Source: Candidatus Cryptobacteroides excrementipullorum (GTDB taxonomy: Bacteria; Bacteroidota; Bacteroidia; Bacteroidales; UBA932). Taken from it: DNA of 64,000 bases. This document shows, piece after piece, positions 34,931 through 44,606 of the stretch (positions within the stretch are counted from its first letter, which is position 1; each line of letters begins with the position of its first letter). The DNA lies in assembly GCA_017695065.1 (NCBI GenBank), contig JADILZ010000046.1, positions 1 to 64,000 on the forward strand. The letters are read 5' to 3'. Both the position numbers and the translations under genes were made by a program. The notes below the pieces were generated by a model, which saw only the letters and a list, made by a program, of their open reading frames with translations, was not told the origin of the DNA and searched no databases.

Positions 34931-37900
34931 TTAGAATGTAACTTTAACTTTTGCCGAAACGGTTGTAGGTCTCGGATATGAGTAGTAGTCGATACCTGAA
35001 CCCGTCTTCACATTACCGAATGCCCCGACCTCAGGGTCGTATCCCGGATACGAAGTGAATATGTAAGGGTTCTCGACTGTGACCCCGAGGCTCAGCCCCT
35101 TGACGAACTTGCTGTTCTTCAGGACAGAGTGCTTGAAGTCATATGAGAGCATGATGTTGCGGATACGGAGGAATGTACCGTTGTAGAGCATTCTCGAGTC
35201 CTTCTCGTTCTCGCCCCAGTATGTGTCTGAAGGGCGGCGCACTGCTGCAATCATGGAATTCTGGTTCTCAGGGGACCATGCATCAAGAACTGACGAAGGA
35301 GAGTTTGCATAAAGCTGTCTGTTCTCCATCATGGTAGTGGTGATATTCATGATAGTCGCCCCATACTGGCAGTTGAGGTCGAGCATAAAGGTGAAGCCTT
35401 TCCATGACAATGTGTTCACCATGGAGACCTCGCCTTTAGGTGTTCCGGAACCCATGTATTGACGGTCATTATCATCAATTACGTAGTCATGGTTCACATC
35501 CTCGAACTTGAGGTCACCAGGCTTCTTGCCATATTTTGCGGCTTCCTCCACCTCATCAAGACCCCATGTGCCGAGACGGTTGAGGACAAAGTATGACCCC
35601 CATGGCATACCCTCGACAGCACGGCAGTTGTTACCCAAGTCTATGACCTCGTCGTTTATGTCAACTACAATGATCTTATTTGTGGCAAAAACCAGGTCAG
35701 TGTCCCACTGGAAATTACTGTTGTTGATATTATGGGATGTGATAGTGAGCTCGACACCGGTATTCCTGATCTTTCCGAGATTCGTCCATGTGGTACTGTA
35801 GCCGGTAGTGTAAGGAACCTGCTTCTGGAAGAGGAGGTCGGTGGTAGCCTTGTTGTAATAGTCAGCCATGAGTTCTATCCTGTCATTCAGCAGAGCTATA
35901 TCCAGGCCGACATTCAGCTGCTTGGATGTCTCCCATTTCAGATCAGCATTACCCATGACATTAAGAGTAACAAAGGTATTGGGATTACCGGAGAAATAAT
36001 TTGTCCCGGTACTGTACTGTGACATGGTCTGGTAAGTAGGGATGGAAGCATTACCTACGGCACCGTAGCTGACACGGAGCTTGAGGCTGTTCACATATTC
36101 TTTGGCAAGCTCGAAGAAAGGCTCTTCTGAAATAAGCCAGGCGACAGACCCTGAAGGGAAATATCCATATTTGTTATTGGCGCCGAAATTGGATGCACCG
36201 TCTGCACGGAATGTGAAGCCGAGCATATACCTGTCCAAGAATGTATGGTTCATCCTGAAATAGTACGAATTCATAGTAACCTGGTTCATTGACGAGCTCG
36301 GATTCTGGACCTTTGCTCCAGCCCCGAGATTATGGTAGTCGAAGGATCCGTCGAAGAAATCCTCAGCCCCTGCAGTCGCGCTCTCTGAATGCTCATAATA
36401 CCAGCTGGCTCCAAGCACAAATGATGACCTGAGCTTGCCGTCAAAGAATGTCGGAGACCATGTGAGGTAATCCTCGTTGGACCAGTTCTTGGTATCGGAA
36501 TAACCTATGGTCGCATAGCCGTTGTTGCTTTCGGTGACCTCTGCCAGACCTTTTTCCATGGCATAGCTGATATTCTTGCCGTTATTCATCTGATAATCTC
36601 CCTTCACTGTGAGAGTCAGGTCCTTGTAGAGTTTCATGTTGGCCGTGAGGCTCATCACGAAATAATTGTTCTTCTGGATATTGAATACGGACTGCATCAG
36701 TCTCAGAGGGTTTTCAGCCACCTCTCCGAGAGGGACATCGTCCTTACGGCCCCATGTCCCGTCCTCATATCTTACAGGGACGATAGGAGGCATCTCCATC
36801 ATGTTTCGTAGAGCTCCCTGTCCCATGCCGTTCTCACTGTCGGAATTATTGGCCTGGGTAGAGCCTCCTGTGGCAACCGCCTGGATATCGAGCCAGTCTG
36901 TAATCTGTGACTTGACATTGATGGTACCGTTCAGACGGTTGGAATATGTGCCGCGGAGAAGACCCTCTACATCCTGGTATGAGATACTGGCGTATACTGA
37001 TGTTTTTTCTCCTCCTGATGTGAAAGAAAGCGAGTGGTCATTCACCAGAGCATTCTGGGTCATTACCTTCTGCCAGTCGGTATTGTATTTAGGAGAAGCA
37101 ATGAGAAGACCATTCTCGTCATAAACGTAATTCCCGGAAGAATCCTTTTTGTAATAGAACAGATTCTCCATCGGGGATGTCAGATAGACTGGTGAAGCTC
37201 CACTGTATGCATATGCCCTCCTTTGGAGTTCCATATACCCCTCGGCATCAAGCAAGTCGAGTCTGCGGTTAAGCATGCTGACTCCGACACTCCCATCGTA
37301 GGTCACTGTACCGTGTCCTTTCTTTCCGGCCTTGGTGGTCACGAGTATCACGCCGTTGGCACCCTTGGCTCCGTACATGGCGGTTGCAGCGGCATCTTTT
37401 AGAACTTCGATTGACTCTATGTCTGCCGGATTGATTATAGATGGGTCTATATCTACGATGCCGTCCATAACATAAATAGGGTCAGAACCGGCATTGATGG
37501 AGCCCATACCTCGGATTTGTATAGAGGTGGTTCCTCCCGGACGTCCCGAGAATGAGGCGCTTCGCACACCGGCAACCTTACCGGCAAGACTCTGCATGAT
37601 ATTCAGCGAGGTGGCCCTCTCGTTCAGGGCGTCGCTTTCCACGGAAGAAACCGCTGAGGAAAGGTCCCTTCTGAGCATTGTACCGTATCCTATCGCTACG
37701 GCTTCGTCAAGTCCGATGGACGCGGTGGACATGGTCACATTGAAGACCGTCCTGGAACCGACAGGGATCTCCACTGTCTCATAACCGAGACATGAGAACT
37801 CAAGGATTGTATCTGCGCCGCCGCGAGATATCGAAAAAGTAAATTCACCGTTAGTGTCGGTGGCCGTACCGTCGGTTGTTCCTTTAACCATGACGACCAC

Positions 37901-38044
37901 TCCTGGAAGCGGTCCGCCAGTTTCATCAGACACAGTACCTGAGACGTGTATCTGTTCCTGGGCAGACAGATCGAACACAGGCGCGAGCGACAGCAACGCT
38001 GCCGACATCATACCTGCAAGTTTCTTTAAAACCTGATAATTCAT
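34931..38044 (-). CDS. SusC/RagA-family TonB-dependent transporter (operon 3)
   Basis: A TonB-dependent outer-membrane importer of 1037 residues. It shows a signal peptide (ending DLSAQ), carboxypeptidase-like domain (about 32-110, GTVSDETGGPLPGVVVMVKG), plug (IQIRGMGSINAGSDPIYVMDG, VLKDAAATAMYGAKGANGVI) and a barrel ending VSAKVKVTF. The TonB-box region reads LDEAVAIGYG rather than the common DVVVIGYG form seen in the operon 1 copy, a mild divergence. It is separated from the preceding GH92 gene by 175 nt holding a hairpin but no promoter element that I can recognise, so I assign it to operon 3 by read-through. Confidence 0.96.
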   Translation of the reverse strand: MNYQVLKKLAGMMSAALLSLAPVFDLSAQEQIHVSGTVSDETGGPLPGVVVMVKGTTDGTATDTNGEFTFSISRGGADTILEFSCLGYETVEIPVGSRTVFNVTMSTASIGLDEAVAIGYGTMLRRDLSSAVSSVESDALNERATSLNIMQSLAGKVAGVRSASFSGRPGGTTSIQIRGMGSINAGSDPIYVMDGIVDIDPSIINPADIESIEVLKDAAATAMYGAKGANGVILVTTKAGKKGHGTVTYDGSVGVSMLNRRLDLLDAEGYMELQRRAYAYSGASPVYLTSPMENLFYYKKDSSGNYVYDENGLLIASPKYNTDWQKVMTQNALVNDHSLSFTSGGEKTSVYASISYQDVEGLLRGTYSNRLNGTINVKSQITDWLDIQAVATGGSTQANNSDSENGMGQGALRNMMEMPPIVPVRYEDGTWGRKDDVPLGEVAENPLRLMQSVFNIQKNNYFVMSLTANMKLYKDLTLTVKGDYQMNNGKNISYAMEKGLAEVTESNNGYATIGYSDTKNWSNEDYLTWSPTFFDGKLRSSFVLGASWYYEHSESATAGAEDFFDGSFDYHNLGAGAKVQNPSSSMNQVTMNSYYFRMNHTFLDRYMLGFTFRADGASNFGANNKYGYFPSGSVAWLISEEPFFELAKEYVNSLKLRVSYGAVGNASIPTYQTMSQYSTGTNYFSGNPNTFVTLNVMGNADLKWETSKQLNVGLDIALLNDRIELMADYYNKATTDLLFQKQVPYTTGYSTTWTNLGKIRNTGVELTITSHNINNSNFQWDTDLVFATNKIIVVDINDEVIDLGNNCRAVEGMPWGSYFVLNRLGTWGLDEVEEAAKYGKKPGDLKFEDVNHDYVIDDNDRQYMGSGTPKGEVSMVNTLSWKGFTFMLDLNCQYGATIMNITTTMMENRQLYANSPSSVLDAWSPENQNSMIAAVRRPSDTYWGENEKDSRMLYNGTFLRIRNIMLSYDFKHSVLKNSKFVKGLSLGVTVENPYIFTSYPGYDPEVGAFGNVKTGSGIDYYSYPRPTTVSAKVKVTF

Positions 38045-38113
38045 CTGATAATTAGTAAGTTATTAATGATTGGCATTACTTTGTACACCTTATTCCGGTA
38101 CATTGTCAGGGAC

Positions 38114-38138
38114 ACCTGCAGCATAACGCGTATGCAGG
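38114..38138 (-). repeat. Hairpin in the leader before susC (operon 3)
   Basis: Minus strand ACCTGCATA-CGCGT-TATGC-TGC-AGGT: a 9-bp stem with a 3-nt bulge and a 5-nt loop, in the 175-nt gap between GH92 and susC. There is no T-run, so it is not an intrinsic terminator. It may be a processing or stability site for susCD mRNA. Confidence 0.4.
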
Positions 38139-38219
38139 TATCCTCCATCGGACCCGTCCCGTCCTGTCAAATTGAAAATCTAAGTCATAACATATATCGT
38201 TAAAATTTTTGAAAGACCT

Positions 38220-40565
38220 CTATTGTCCTGATCCGGGCAAAGCACTTATTCCCCATGAAGAGGGCTCACTGCCCATATACAGTTCAAGTGTAGAACCGGC
38301 TGCAATGTCGGAGAATGAGACACGGGACTGCACCAACGGCTTGCCGTCCAGCACTGCCTTCTGTATATAGATATTCTCCGGGCTGTTGTCATGCGCTATC
38401 ACGGTGAATTTCCTGCCGTCAGCATATTCCGGGTCCAGGGTAAACTCTATCCTGTCGAATACCGGGCTTGTGATCTCCATCGTGGTCTCCCCCGGGCACA
38501 CCGGATGGATACCCGAGGCGGCCAGGACATACCATGCGGACATCTGGCCCGCGTCGTCGTTGCCCACGAGACCGTTCACTCCTTCGCCATAGGCGTGCGA
38601 GCAGATGAAACGGGTCCATTTCTGGGTCTTCCACGGCTCGCCGAGACGGTTGTACAGGAACGGGACGAAGTGGACAGGCTCGTTGGCATGGTTGTAATAC
38701 TGGTTCCAGAGCATGTTCTCCGGGGTGTTCGCGAAGAAATTGTCCAGATCCTTTATCACTTTTTCACGACCTCCCATCAGTTCCACCATACCGTCGATGT
38801 CATGAGGGACGAACCATCCCTGCTGATAAGGGTTGCACTCGATACAGCCGTACCATTCGGTAGTGCGGGCGTCCTCCGGCCAATCCTCCCAGGAGCCGTC
38901 TGCATGGCGCGGCCTGAACCATCCTTTCTCGGAGTCGAAAATATTCCTGTAGGCTTGTGACTGTAATGCAAAGCGGTCTGCTATGTCAGTCTTGCCGAGC
39001 GACTGCGCGAATTGTGAGACGCACCAGTCGAAGTATGCATATTCCAAGGTCTCGGAGATACAGAGTCCTGTCGGGGACCATCCGAGAGGCCCGTTCCCTG
39101 TCCTTTCCGAGCTGTTCACGGCGTATTCGAGTGCCTTGTCTGCATCGAACGTGCGTATCCCCTTGGCATATGCATCAGCTATGACAGAAAGTGCCGGGTT
39201 GCCGATCATGCAGCCTGAATATGAATTAAGGAACTCCCATCTTTCAAAGTACTCCCTGCCGCTCTGGTCTGCCATCGTAACCAGGGAATTTATAAGGTCG
39301 CTGACGACTTCCGGATTGATTATCGTCTGCAGCGGCATCAGGCTGCGGAAAGTATCCCAGCCGCTGAATATAGTGCGCTTGGTGAATGTACTGTCAGAAT
39401 TGTGTACTTTGTAATCGCCCCCGACATATCTTCCGTCCACATCGGCATATATCCTTGGGTCTATCAGCGAGTGGTAGAGTGCTGTATAGAACACTGTCTT
39501 GTCTTTTTCCGTCCCGCCTGAGATTTTTATACGACCGAGTTCCCTGTCCCACATGGAAAAGGCTTCCTGACGGACCTGGTCAAACGCCTTGCCGTCAATC
39601 TCATGCTCGAAATTCTTCCTCGCCCCGTCCATGTCCACGAACGAAATACCCACCTTGAGTGTGACCTGCTCTCCGGCGGATGTAGGGAATTCTGTAAAGA
39701 ATCCGACATGTTTACCTTCCATCTCAGGAATTCCTCTGAATATCTCGGCTTTGCTTACTCTCTCCAGATAAGGAAGACTTACCACCTCGTCTTTTTTACG
39801 CACCCAGCCTGAAGGTATATCGGCACTCCAGAAGCCGTAGTCCATCAACGGCCGGCTGAACTGTGCATAGAAATACACAGTATAACGGGCATTCCCGTCT
39901 CCATTCCCCCAGCCTCCCGTCTCCGGAGTGCATTTCATCCAGCCGGCAATGGTGCTGTCGTTTATAACCTTGATATACTGAGACTCGGATGTTCCTCCAA
40001 CTCGTCTCGCCAGGTCTATCTGAATGCGCGATAGCTCGTTCTCCGGATACGTGAAACGAAGTATCCCGCAATGTGGTGTGGCAGTACTTTCCACACGTAT
40101 GCCGTAATCAGTCAGGTCTGCCATATAATAGCCGGCCTGGGCCGTCTCGGTATCCTTGTCGTATGCAGAGCGCCATCCGGAAATGCTCCCGTCCTCCTTC
40201 CCGGCGATTGTCTTCATCGGTCCGGTTGTCGGCATCACAAGGAAATTGCCCAGGTCACCGAACCAGCCCACACCGCTCATCTGGGTGAAGGCGAACCCTT
40301 CGATTGTCTTGTGCTCGTAACTGTATCCGCTTGCATTGTCCCCTCCGGTAATGGTATTGGGGCTCACCTGCACCATCCCGTACGGAGTCGTCGCGCCCGG
40401 GAAAGTCTTGCCAAGGCCATGATACACACCAGCATCCCCGACACTTGTACTGGCTCCGATGAATGGATTAACATAGGAAGCCGGTGAAAAATCCTGCACC
40501 TCGTCCGTGCATGCGGTCATGGCCACAAGAGAGAGTGCCGGCATTATCATTTTTTTCAATCTCAT
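38220..40565 (-). CDS. GH92 alpha-mannosidase lipoprotein (operon 3, distal)
   Basis: A GH92 exo-alpha-mannosidase with a lipoprotein signal (MRLKKMIMPALSLVAMTAC, Cys19), so it is membrane-anchored and perhaps surface-exposed. The N-terminal sandwich begins YVNPFIGAST and the substrate loop reads GKTFPGATTPYGMVQVSP. The expected acid is E576 in CIECNPYQQGW, and the base pair lies in GNDDAGQMSAWYVLA (about 670). The +1 stretch is ANEPVHFVPFLY with the usual NEP Glu. The length of 781 residues is normal. It follows the GH38-like gene by 13 nt. It is only family-level similar to the other two GH92 proteins here. Confidence 0.93.
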   Translation of the reverse strand: MRLKKMIMPALSLVAMTACTDEVQDFSPASYVNPFIGASTSVGDAGVYHGLGKTFPGATTPYGMVQVSPNTITGGDNASGYSYEHKTIEGFAFTQMSGVGWFGDLGNFLVMPTTGPMKTIAGKEDGSISGWRSAYDKDTETAQAGYYMADLTDYGIRVESTATPHCGILRFTYPENELSRIQIDLARRVGGTSESQYIKVINDSTIAGWMKCTPETGGWGNGDGNARYTVYFYAQFSRPLMDYGFWSADIPSGWVRKKDEVVSLPYLERVSKAEIFRGIPEMEGKHVGFFTEFPTSAGEQVTLKVGISFVDMDGARKNFEHEIDGKAFDQVRQEAFSMWDRELGRIKISGGTEKDKTVFYTALYHSLIDPRIYADVDGRYVGGDYKVHNSDSTFTKRTIFSGWDTFRSLMPLQTIINPEVVSDLINSLVTMADQSGREYFERWEFLNSYSGCMIGNPALSVIADAYAKGIRTFDADKALEYAVNSSERTGNGPLGWSPTGLCISETLEYAYFDWCVSQFAQSLGKTDIADRFALQSQAYRNIFDSEKGWFRPRHADGSWEDWPEDARTTEWYGCIECNPYQQGWFVPHDIDGMVELMGGREKVIKDLDNFFANTPENMLWNQYYNHANEPVHFVPFLYNRLGEPWKTQKWTRFICSHAYGEGVNGLVGNDDAGQMSAWYVLAASGIHPVCPGETTMEITSPVFDRIEFTLDPEYADGRKFTVIAHDNSPENIYIQKAVLDGKPLVQSRVSFSDIAAGSTLELYMGSEPSSWGISALPGSGQ

Positions 40566-40578
40566 ACTCTTAAAGCAA

Positions 40579-43158
40579 TTACAATGAAATCAGATATGTC
40601 CTTATCCCGAAACGAGGCATGGCCACCTCCATCTCCGGAGTCTTTCCGGAACGGGTGACGGCCGGAGTCCCGGTGACATTGCCGCGGAGGTCAGTCTCGG
40701 ACACGGATCCGGGGTTGAACCCGAACTTCACCTTGACAGGATCCCCGTCACCGGAAGCGTTGAACAGGCGGAGCACAAGGCCGTTGTCTGTCATGTATGC
40801 AGCCGAGATCTCATACCCCGTACCGCTGACATCAATGTACGATGCAGACCCTGACTTCCGCTGGTTTTCAGTACTGCACAGGAGCGGCTCGTTCCACGCC
40901 GCGCTCTCTTCCTGGATTCCTGCGCTGTCCCATTCCCCTGCATGAGGCACTATGGCATACCGTATTTCGGAAGGGCGGCTTATCTTATAGTCACGCCCCC
41001 AAAGCCCTCCGGATGAAATCTGGGCCGTCAGGCCCAGCGGGAATCCCGAGCCGTATGAATAGGAAGTGGTATGGTCTGAGAACAGGGCGAGCGAACTGCC
41101 GCCGTCCTTGCCGGCAAGGTCCACCCAGTTGAGAATGACATTGTGCTTGATATTGTCCCATGTCTCGAAGAAAGTATCCTCCAGGCGGCTGCGGCATACA
41201 TCGAACGGAGCGTTCTTGTAAAGCTGCGGGGCTTCCAGGGCCACAGGGAACAGCACATTGAGGGCATACCTGGTGTCATAGAACCCCCTCCTGTTTGCAT
41301 TGAAACCGTTTTCCTGGGCATATTTGCCTATCCGGACATCCTCGTCCCAGTCGATCCTGAGGCTGCAGTCGATTTTACGGTCGCCTTCCTTCAGTACAAC
41401 TGTCTGAGTATAAGGCACATCATCTATTGCACCACGAACTGTCACTGTCTTTACAAGCCCGTTGCCGGAGACCGTGACTTCGGCAGGAGAGTCGGCAGAA
41501 GAGTGGAACATGCCTTCTTCGTAGAAAAAGCCCTTGAGCTCGTTGATTCCTGTCCCGTGCTTCCTGTCGACATACTCCTTCCCGTCCTGGGTCTTGTCCA
41601 CAAGACTGGTGATCACCCCTCCCCTGGAGGCGTCAAAGACTATCCTGTACATATCGTTTTCAACCACTGCCTCGCCGGAAGAAACGGTCCTGGCCTCTCC
41701 TTTATATACCATACCGGTAGTCTTTCCCGGACGCTGTGCCTCCACAGAGACAGCTGTATAGCCGAACGCCGGTACATCCGCGGCAAAAACCAGTTCCGGA
41801 GTTCCGGATGAGAGGTCCAGTACAGATTCAAGGGTTTTCCCGGACGCGTCTTTTACAGAAACGCCTTCAGATCCGGCAAATCCGGAGGGGAGAGGGACAG
41901 AAACGACCTCGGAACGGGAATAACCTGTCGTGTTGAGCACCTTTATATAAAGTTTTCCGCCCTTTGCAGACCTGCCTGCTGAAAAAGAGGAAAGCGCCTC
42001 GTCTATTATATTACCGCAGATCGTGTCAGTGGACTCAGTCCACAAAGCGATGTTGTCGGCCCAGGTACCGCGGCTGTTGAGCCCGTTGTAAGGCACGATC
42101 CATGAGTCGTGGTGCTGTGCAAGCATAAGAGTGCGCCATGCCTCGTCCATTCTCTCCTGCCCGTATCTGAAACCGTTGTCCAGAGAGGCGATTGCTCCTG
42201 TCTTTTCCGCCTGGACAAGCATGTTCTCGCTGCCTCGAACCTGACGCGCGATAGTCTGGAGGACCTGACTGCCCCACATGAGGGCAGGCCGTACATCCTC
42301 CTGGGAAAAAACGTAGTCGTCATCGGTCCGTCCCGATGTCTTTTCCTCGAAATACTCTCTCCATGTCACATACACAGACCCGTTTCTTGTGCTGTCCGCA
42401 TATCCTATCCAAGGGCCGAATGTCCATCCGGCATCCTGGTAGCACATCCCCACGATATCCTTTATACCGGCCTTGCGGCAAGCTTCGATATATCCGTCTT
42501 CGTTCCCCCAGGCAGTAGTCTGCCATACGCTTCCTTCCTGAAGGTCTTCGCAGGCATATCTCGGAGAGGTCAGAATTGATGTCCCGTCAGGTCCTGTCCA
42601 GTTCACAAGCTCACCGCCATAAGGTGCGGAATATCCTCCCCAGCAGGTGTTGGGGCACTTCAGTGAGGCGTACTTGAAACCGAACTGGCGCAACACCTGC
42701 GGGAGGGCGCTGGTAAAACAAGGCTCTTCTACAGCATAAGTGCTAAACTCCACATCAGGGAAATGGCTGTGTATCTTCCGGATACCGTAGTCAAGCTGAC
42801 GGATTATGCTCTCTCCGGAAATGTTGTACATATAAGGCTGGGCGTATGCCGGATTGGTGAACTCAACCCTGTCGGACCCTGCCCATCCGGCGAATCTTCT
42901 GTACGCCTCCGGGGTGCGTACGGCCACCGTATCCCAGGTCTCAGGCTCTATCTCCAGGCACATCCTCCACTCTGGATATTTCTCCAGAAGTCCGGACATG
43001 TAGTCCGTGTATGTCTGCATAGGGTAATGCCCGTATACCCCTCCGTGGAATCCGTCCACGAAATAGATATGCTCCTGTCCCTGGGCGCAAAGGCCGCTGT
43101 TCCCGGACATGGCCGGAAGCAAAAGCACTGCAATTGCCGATATAATGACTTTTCTCAT
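40579..43158 (-). CDS. GH38-like protein (putative alpha-mannosidase) with atypical active site
   Basis: A secreted protein of 859 residues with a signal peptide ending GLCAQ. The fold and several blocks fit GH38 alpha-mannosidases: the N-terminal barrel, the mid-region TLMLAQHHDSWIVPYNGL with the Zn-ligand His (H349/H350), and large C-terminal beta domains. The canonical HxHxDxxW at the N-terminus is not present; the equivalent stretch reads DGFHGGVYGHYP. The nucleophile region, usually an Asp in QIDPFG, reads VEEPCF (E144/E145). It therefore belongs to a divergent subgroup, and either the metal site and nucleophile are rearranged or the substrate differs. It lies between SGNH and GH92 genes with 12-13 nt gaps. 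Confidence 0.75.
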   Translation of the reverse strand: MRKVIISAIAVLLLPAMSGNSGLCAQGQEHIYFVDGFHGGVYGHYPMQTYTDYMSGLLEKYPEWRMCLEIEPETWDTVAVRTPEAYRRFAGWAGSDRVEFTNPAYAQPYMYNISGESIIRQLDYGIRKIHSHFPDVEFSTYAVEEPCFTSALPQVLRQFGFKYASLKCPNTCWGGYSAPYGGELVNWTGPDGTSILTSPRYACEDLQEGSVWQTTAWGNEDGYIEACRKAGIKDIVGMCYQDAGWTFGPWIGYADSTRNGSVYVTWREYFEEKTSGRTDDDYVFSQEDVRPALMWGSQVLQTIARQVRGSENMLVQAEKTGAIASLDNGFRYGQERMDEAWRTLMLAQHHDSWIVPYNGLNSRGTWADNIALWTESTDTICGNIIDEALSSFSAGRSAKGGKLYIKVLNTTGYSRSEVVSVPLPSGFAGSEGVSVKDASGKTLESVLDLSSGTPELVFAADVPAFGYTAVSVEAQRPGKTTGMVYKGEARTVSSGEAVVENDMYRIVFDASRGGVITSLVDKTQDGKEYVDRKHGTGINELKGFFYEEGMFHSSADSPAEVTVSGNGLVKTVTVRGAIDDVPYTQTVVLKEGDRKIDCSLRIDWDEDVRIGKYAQENGFNANRRGFYDTRYALNVLFPVALEAPQLYKNAPFDVCRSRLEDTFFETWDNIKHNVILNWVDLAGKDGGSSLALFSDHTTSYSYGSGFPLGLTAQISSGGLWGRDYKISRPSEIRYAIVPHAGEWDSAGIQEESAAWNEPLLCSTENQRKSGSASYIDVSGTGYEISAAYMTDNGLVLRLFNASGDGDPVKVKFGFNPGSVSETDLRGNVTGTPAVTRSGKTPEMEVAMPRFGIRTYLISL

Positions 43159-43170
43159 GGTGCGGTATCA

Positions 43171-44553
43171 TTATTTGCTGCGGAGAGAAATGCGGTGCTC
43201 CACAGGTTTGTTTATCTGGTAAATCCTGTCTGTAAGCATATTCATTTCGGCTATACGGGTGTCACGCACATCCTTGTGCATCAGCCTGGCATAAGTGTCC
43301 CTGTGGATTCCGGCCCATATATCCTGCGTCTTGTATTTGTCGATAGCCTCCACGGCCTTCCGGTCGTTAGCGTCAAGCAATCCTTTCGGCTTCATGAAGC
43401 CGTACTGCATCCATGCATAATCCCGGAAACTGCGCTCAATCTCCCATCTCCATTCGTTCAGATACATCACCTGGAGAGCCTGCTGGTACTGTGGGGACCA
43501 TGTAAGTTCTGCCATATTGATTCCCTTTGACAGCTCGTCTCCGTTCCAGACTCCGAGAGGCTGCCCGTCGATAAGGAGTTCATAATCACCTTTCAGACCT
43601 GTGACTTTCAGTATCTCCTGATTCATCTCTTCCATGAAAGGGACCATCTTCAGTGCACCTGCCTGGGCTCTATGGGACCCGAAGCCGCGGGCGACAGTAT
43701 CGAGCGGATATGGAAGGGATTCAGCAAGATATGTGAACGATATTCCTGTGCGGTCTTTCCTCAAGTCCGATATGGCGCAATTCTCTGTCCTGACCACATT
43801 GGCAGATGGGGCATCAATCTCTATGTCAGCGACTTTTTTACCTGCAAAACCCTGCGCTTTGAGAAAAAGATATGCCATGACCATATGACCGTCATTATCC
43901 GGGTGGATACGGTCTCCCATAGTGATGGTAAAAGAAGGATCTTCAGCCTGCATTTTTGCAGCGACCTCCACAAGTGGCTTGCTGAAATCGATGAAATCCC
44001 AGCCGTTCCTTTCTGCTGCAGCCTTCTGGTAAGCCACCACACGGTCCATGACAGCGTTCTTTCCTTTGAACGGCACATTCCCGTCTATCTGCGCCGTCTC
44101 ATCATAAGGAGAGCCGCCTATCATCACGATATGGACATTATCCAGTGCAAGCAGCCGCTTCTCGATCTTGTCAAAGTTGGAGATACATTCCCTGTATCGT
44201 TTTTCGCCATACTTGTCGGCACCTTTCTGGTTGTACTCGACATACCCGGTATCGTTCATTCCGAACGTTACCATGAGCACAGTCGGTTTCTTGCTGAATA
44301 CATCCCCGTCAAGGCGCTCATACATGTCTCCTGCCGTATTGCCACCTATCCCGGCATTGAAAACTTTCACATCCATATAAGGGAATCTGGTCATATAATA
44401 GAGCCAGATATAGGAATGATAGTGGCCTCCGTCAGTTATGCTGTCCCCAAGATATACCGCACGGTCACCGCCGGTGAATGGGACAACCGTCTGGGCCAAC
44501 GCCGCAACGCTGAGCCCGAAGGCCGCAGCCATAGTGAAGAAAAGACGTTTCAT
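43171..44553 (-). CDS. SGNH/GDSL-family hydrolase, probable carbohydrate esterase
   Basis: A secreted SGNH hydrolase. The signal peptide ends ALAQ. Block I is LGDSITDGG with nucleophile S38, block II the Gly in FNAGIGGNTAGD, block III FGMNDTGY, and block V DRIHPDNDGH with D214 and H217, so the full catalytic set is present. An extra C-terminal part of about 200 residues follows, mostly helical with an SGNH-associated region (YDLLIDGQPL-like sandwich strand, then WEIERSFRDYAWMQ). Family members deacetylate glycans. It sits in operon 3 between two mannosidase-type genes, so it is a likely third acetylesterase of the system. Exact substrate is unknown. Confidence 0.85.
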   Translation of the reverse strand: MKRLFFTMAAAFGLSVAALAQTVVPFTGGDRAVYLGDSITDGGHYHSYIWLYYMTRFPYMDVKVFNAGIGGNTAGDMYERLDGDVFSKKPTVLMVTFGMNDTGYVEYNQKGADKYGEKRYRECISNFDKIEKRLLALDNVHIVMIGGSPYDETAQIDGNVPFKGKNAVMDRVVAYQKAAAERNGWDFIDFSKPLVEVAAKMQAEDPSFTITMGDRIHPDNDGHMVMAYLFLKAQGFAGKKVADIEIDAPSANVVRTENCAISDLRKDRTGISFTYLAESLPYPLDTVARGFGSHRAQAGALKMVPFMEEMNQEILKVTGLKGDYELLIDGQPLGVWNGDELSKGINMAELTWSPQYQQALQVMYLNEWRWEIERSFRDYAWMQYGFMKPKGLLDANDRKAVEAIDKYKTQDIWAGIHRDTYARLMHKDVRDTRIAEMNMLTDRIYQINKPVEHRISLRSK

Positions 44554-44606
44554 GTCAGTTATTGTTTTATGTTATCCGTTTTACATATTATCTATCCTTT
44601 TTCCTG

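Noticed and set aside
38045-38219. Fourth copy of the shared promoter element before the operon 3 susC
   Set aside because: Searched on the minus strand. GTACC and a TAGATTTT near-match occur, but not with the conserved boxes or spacing.
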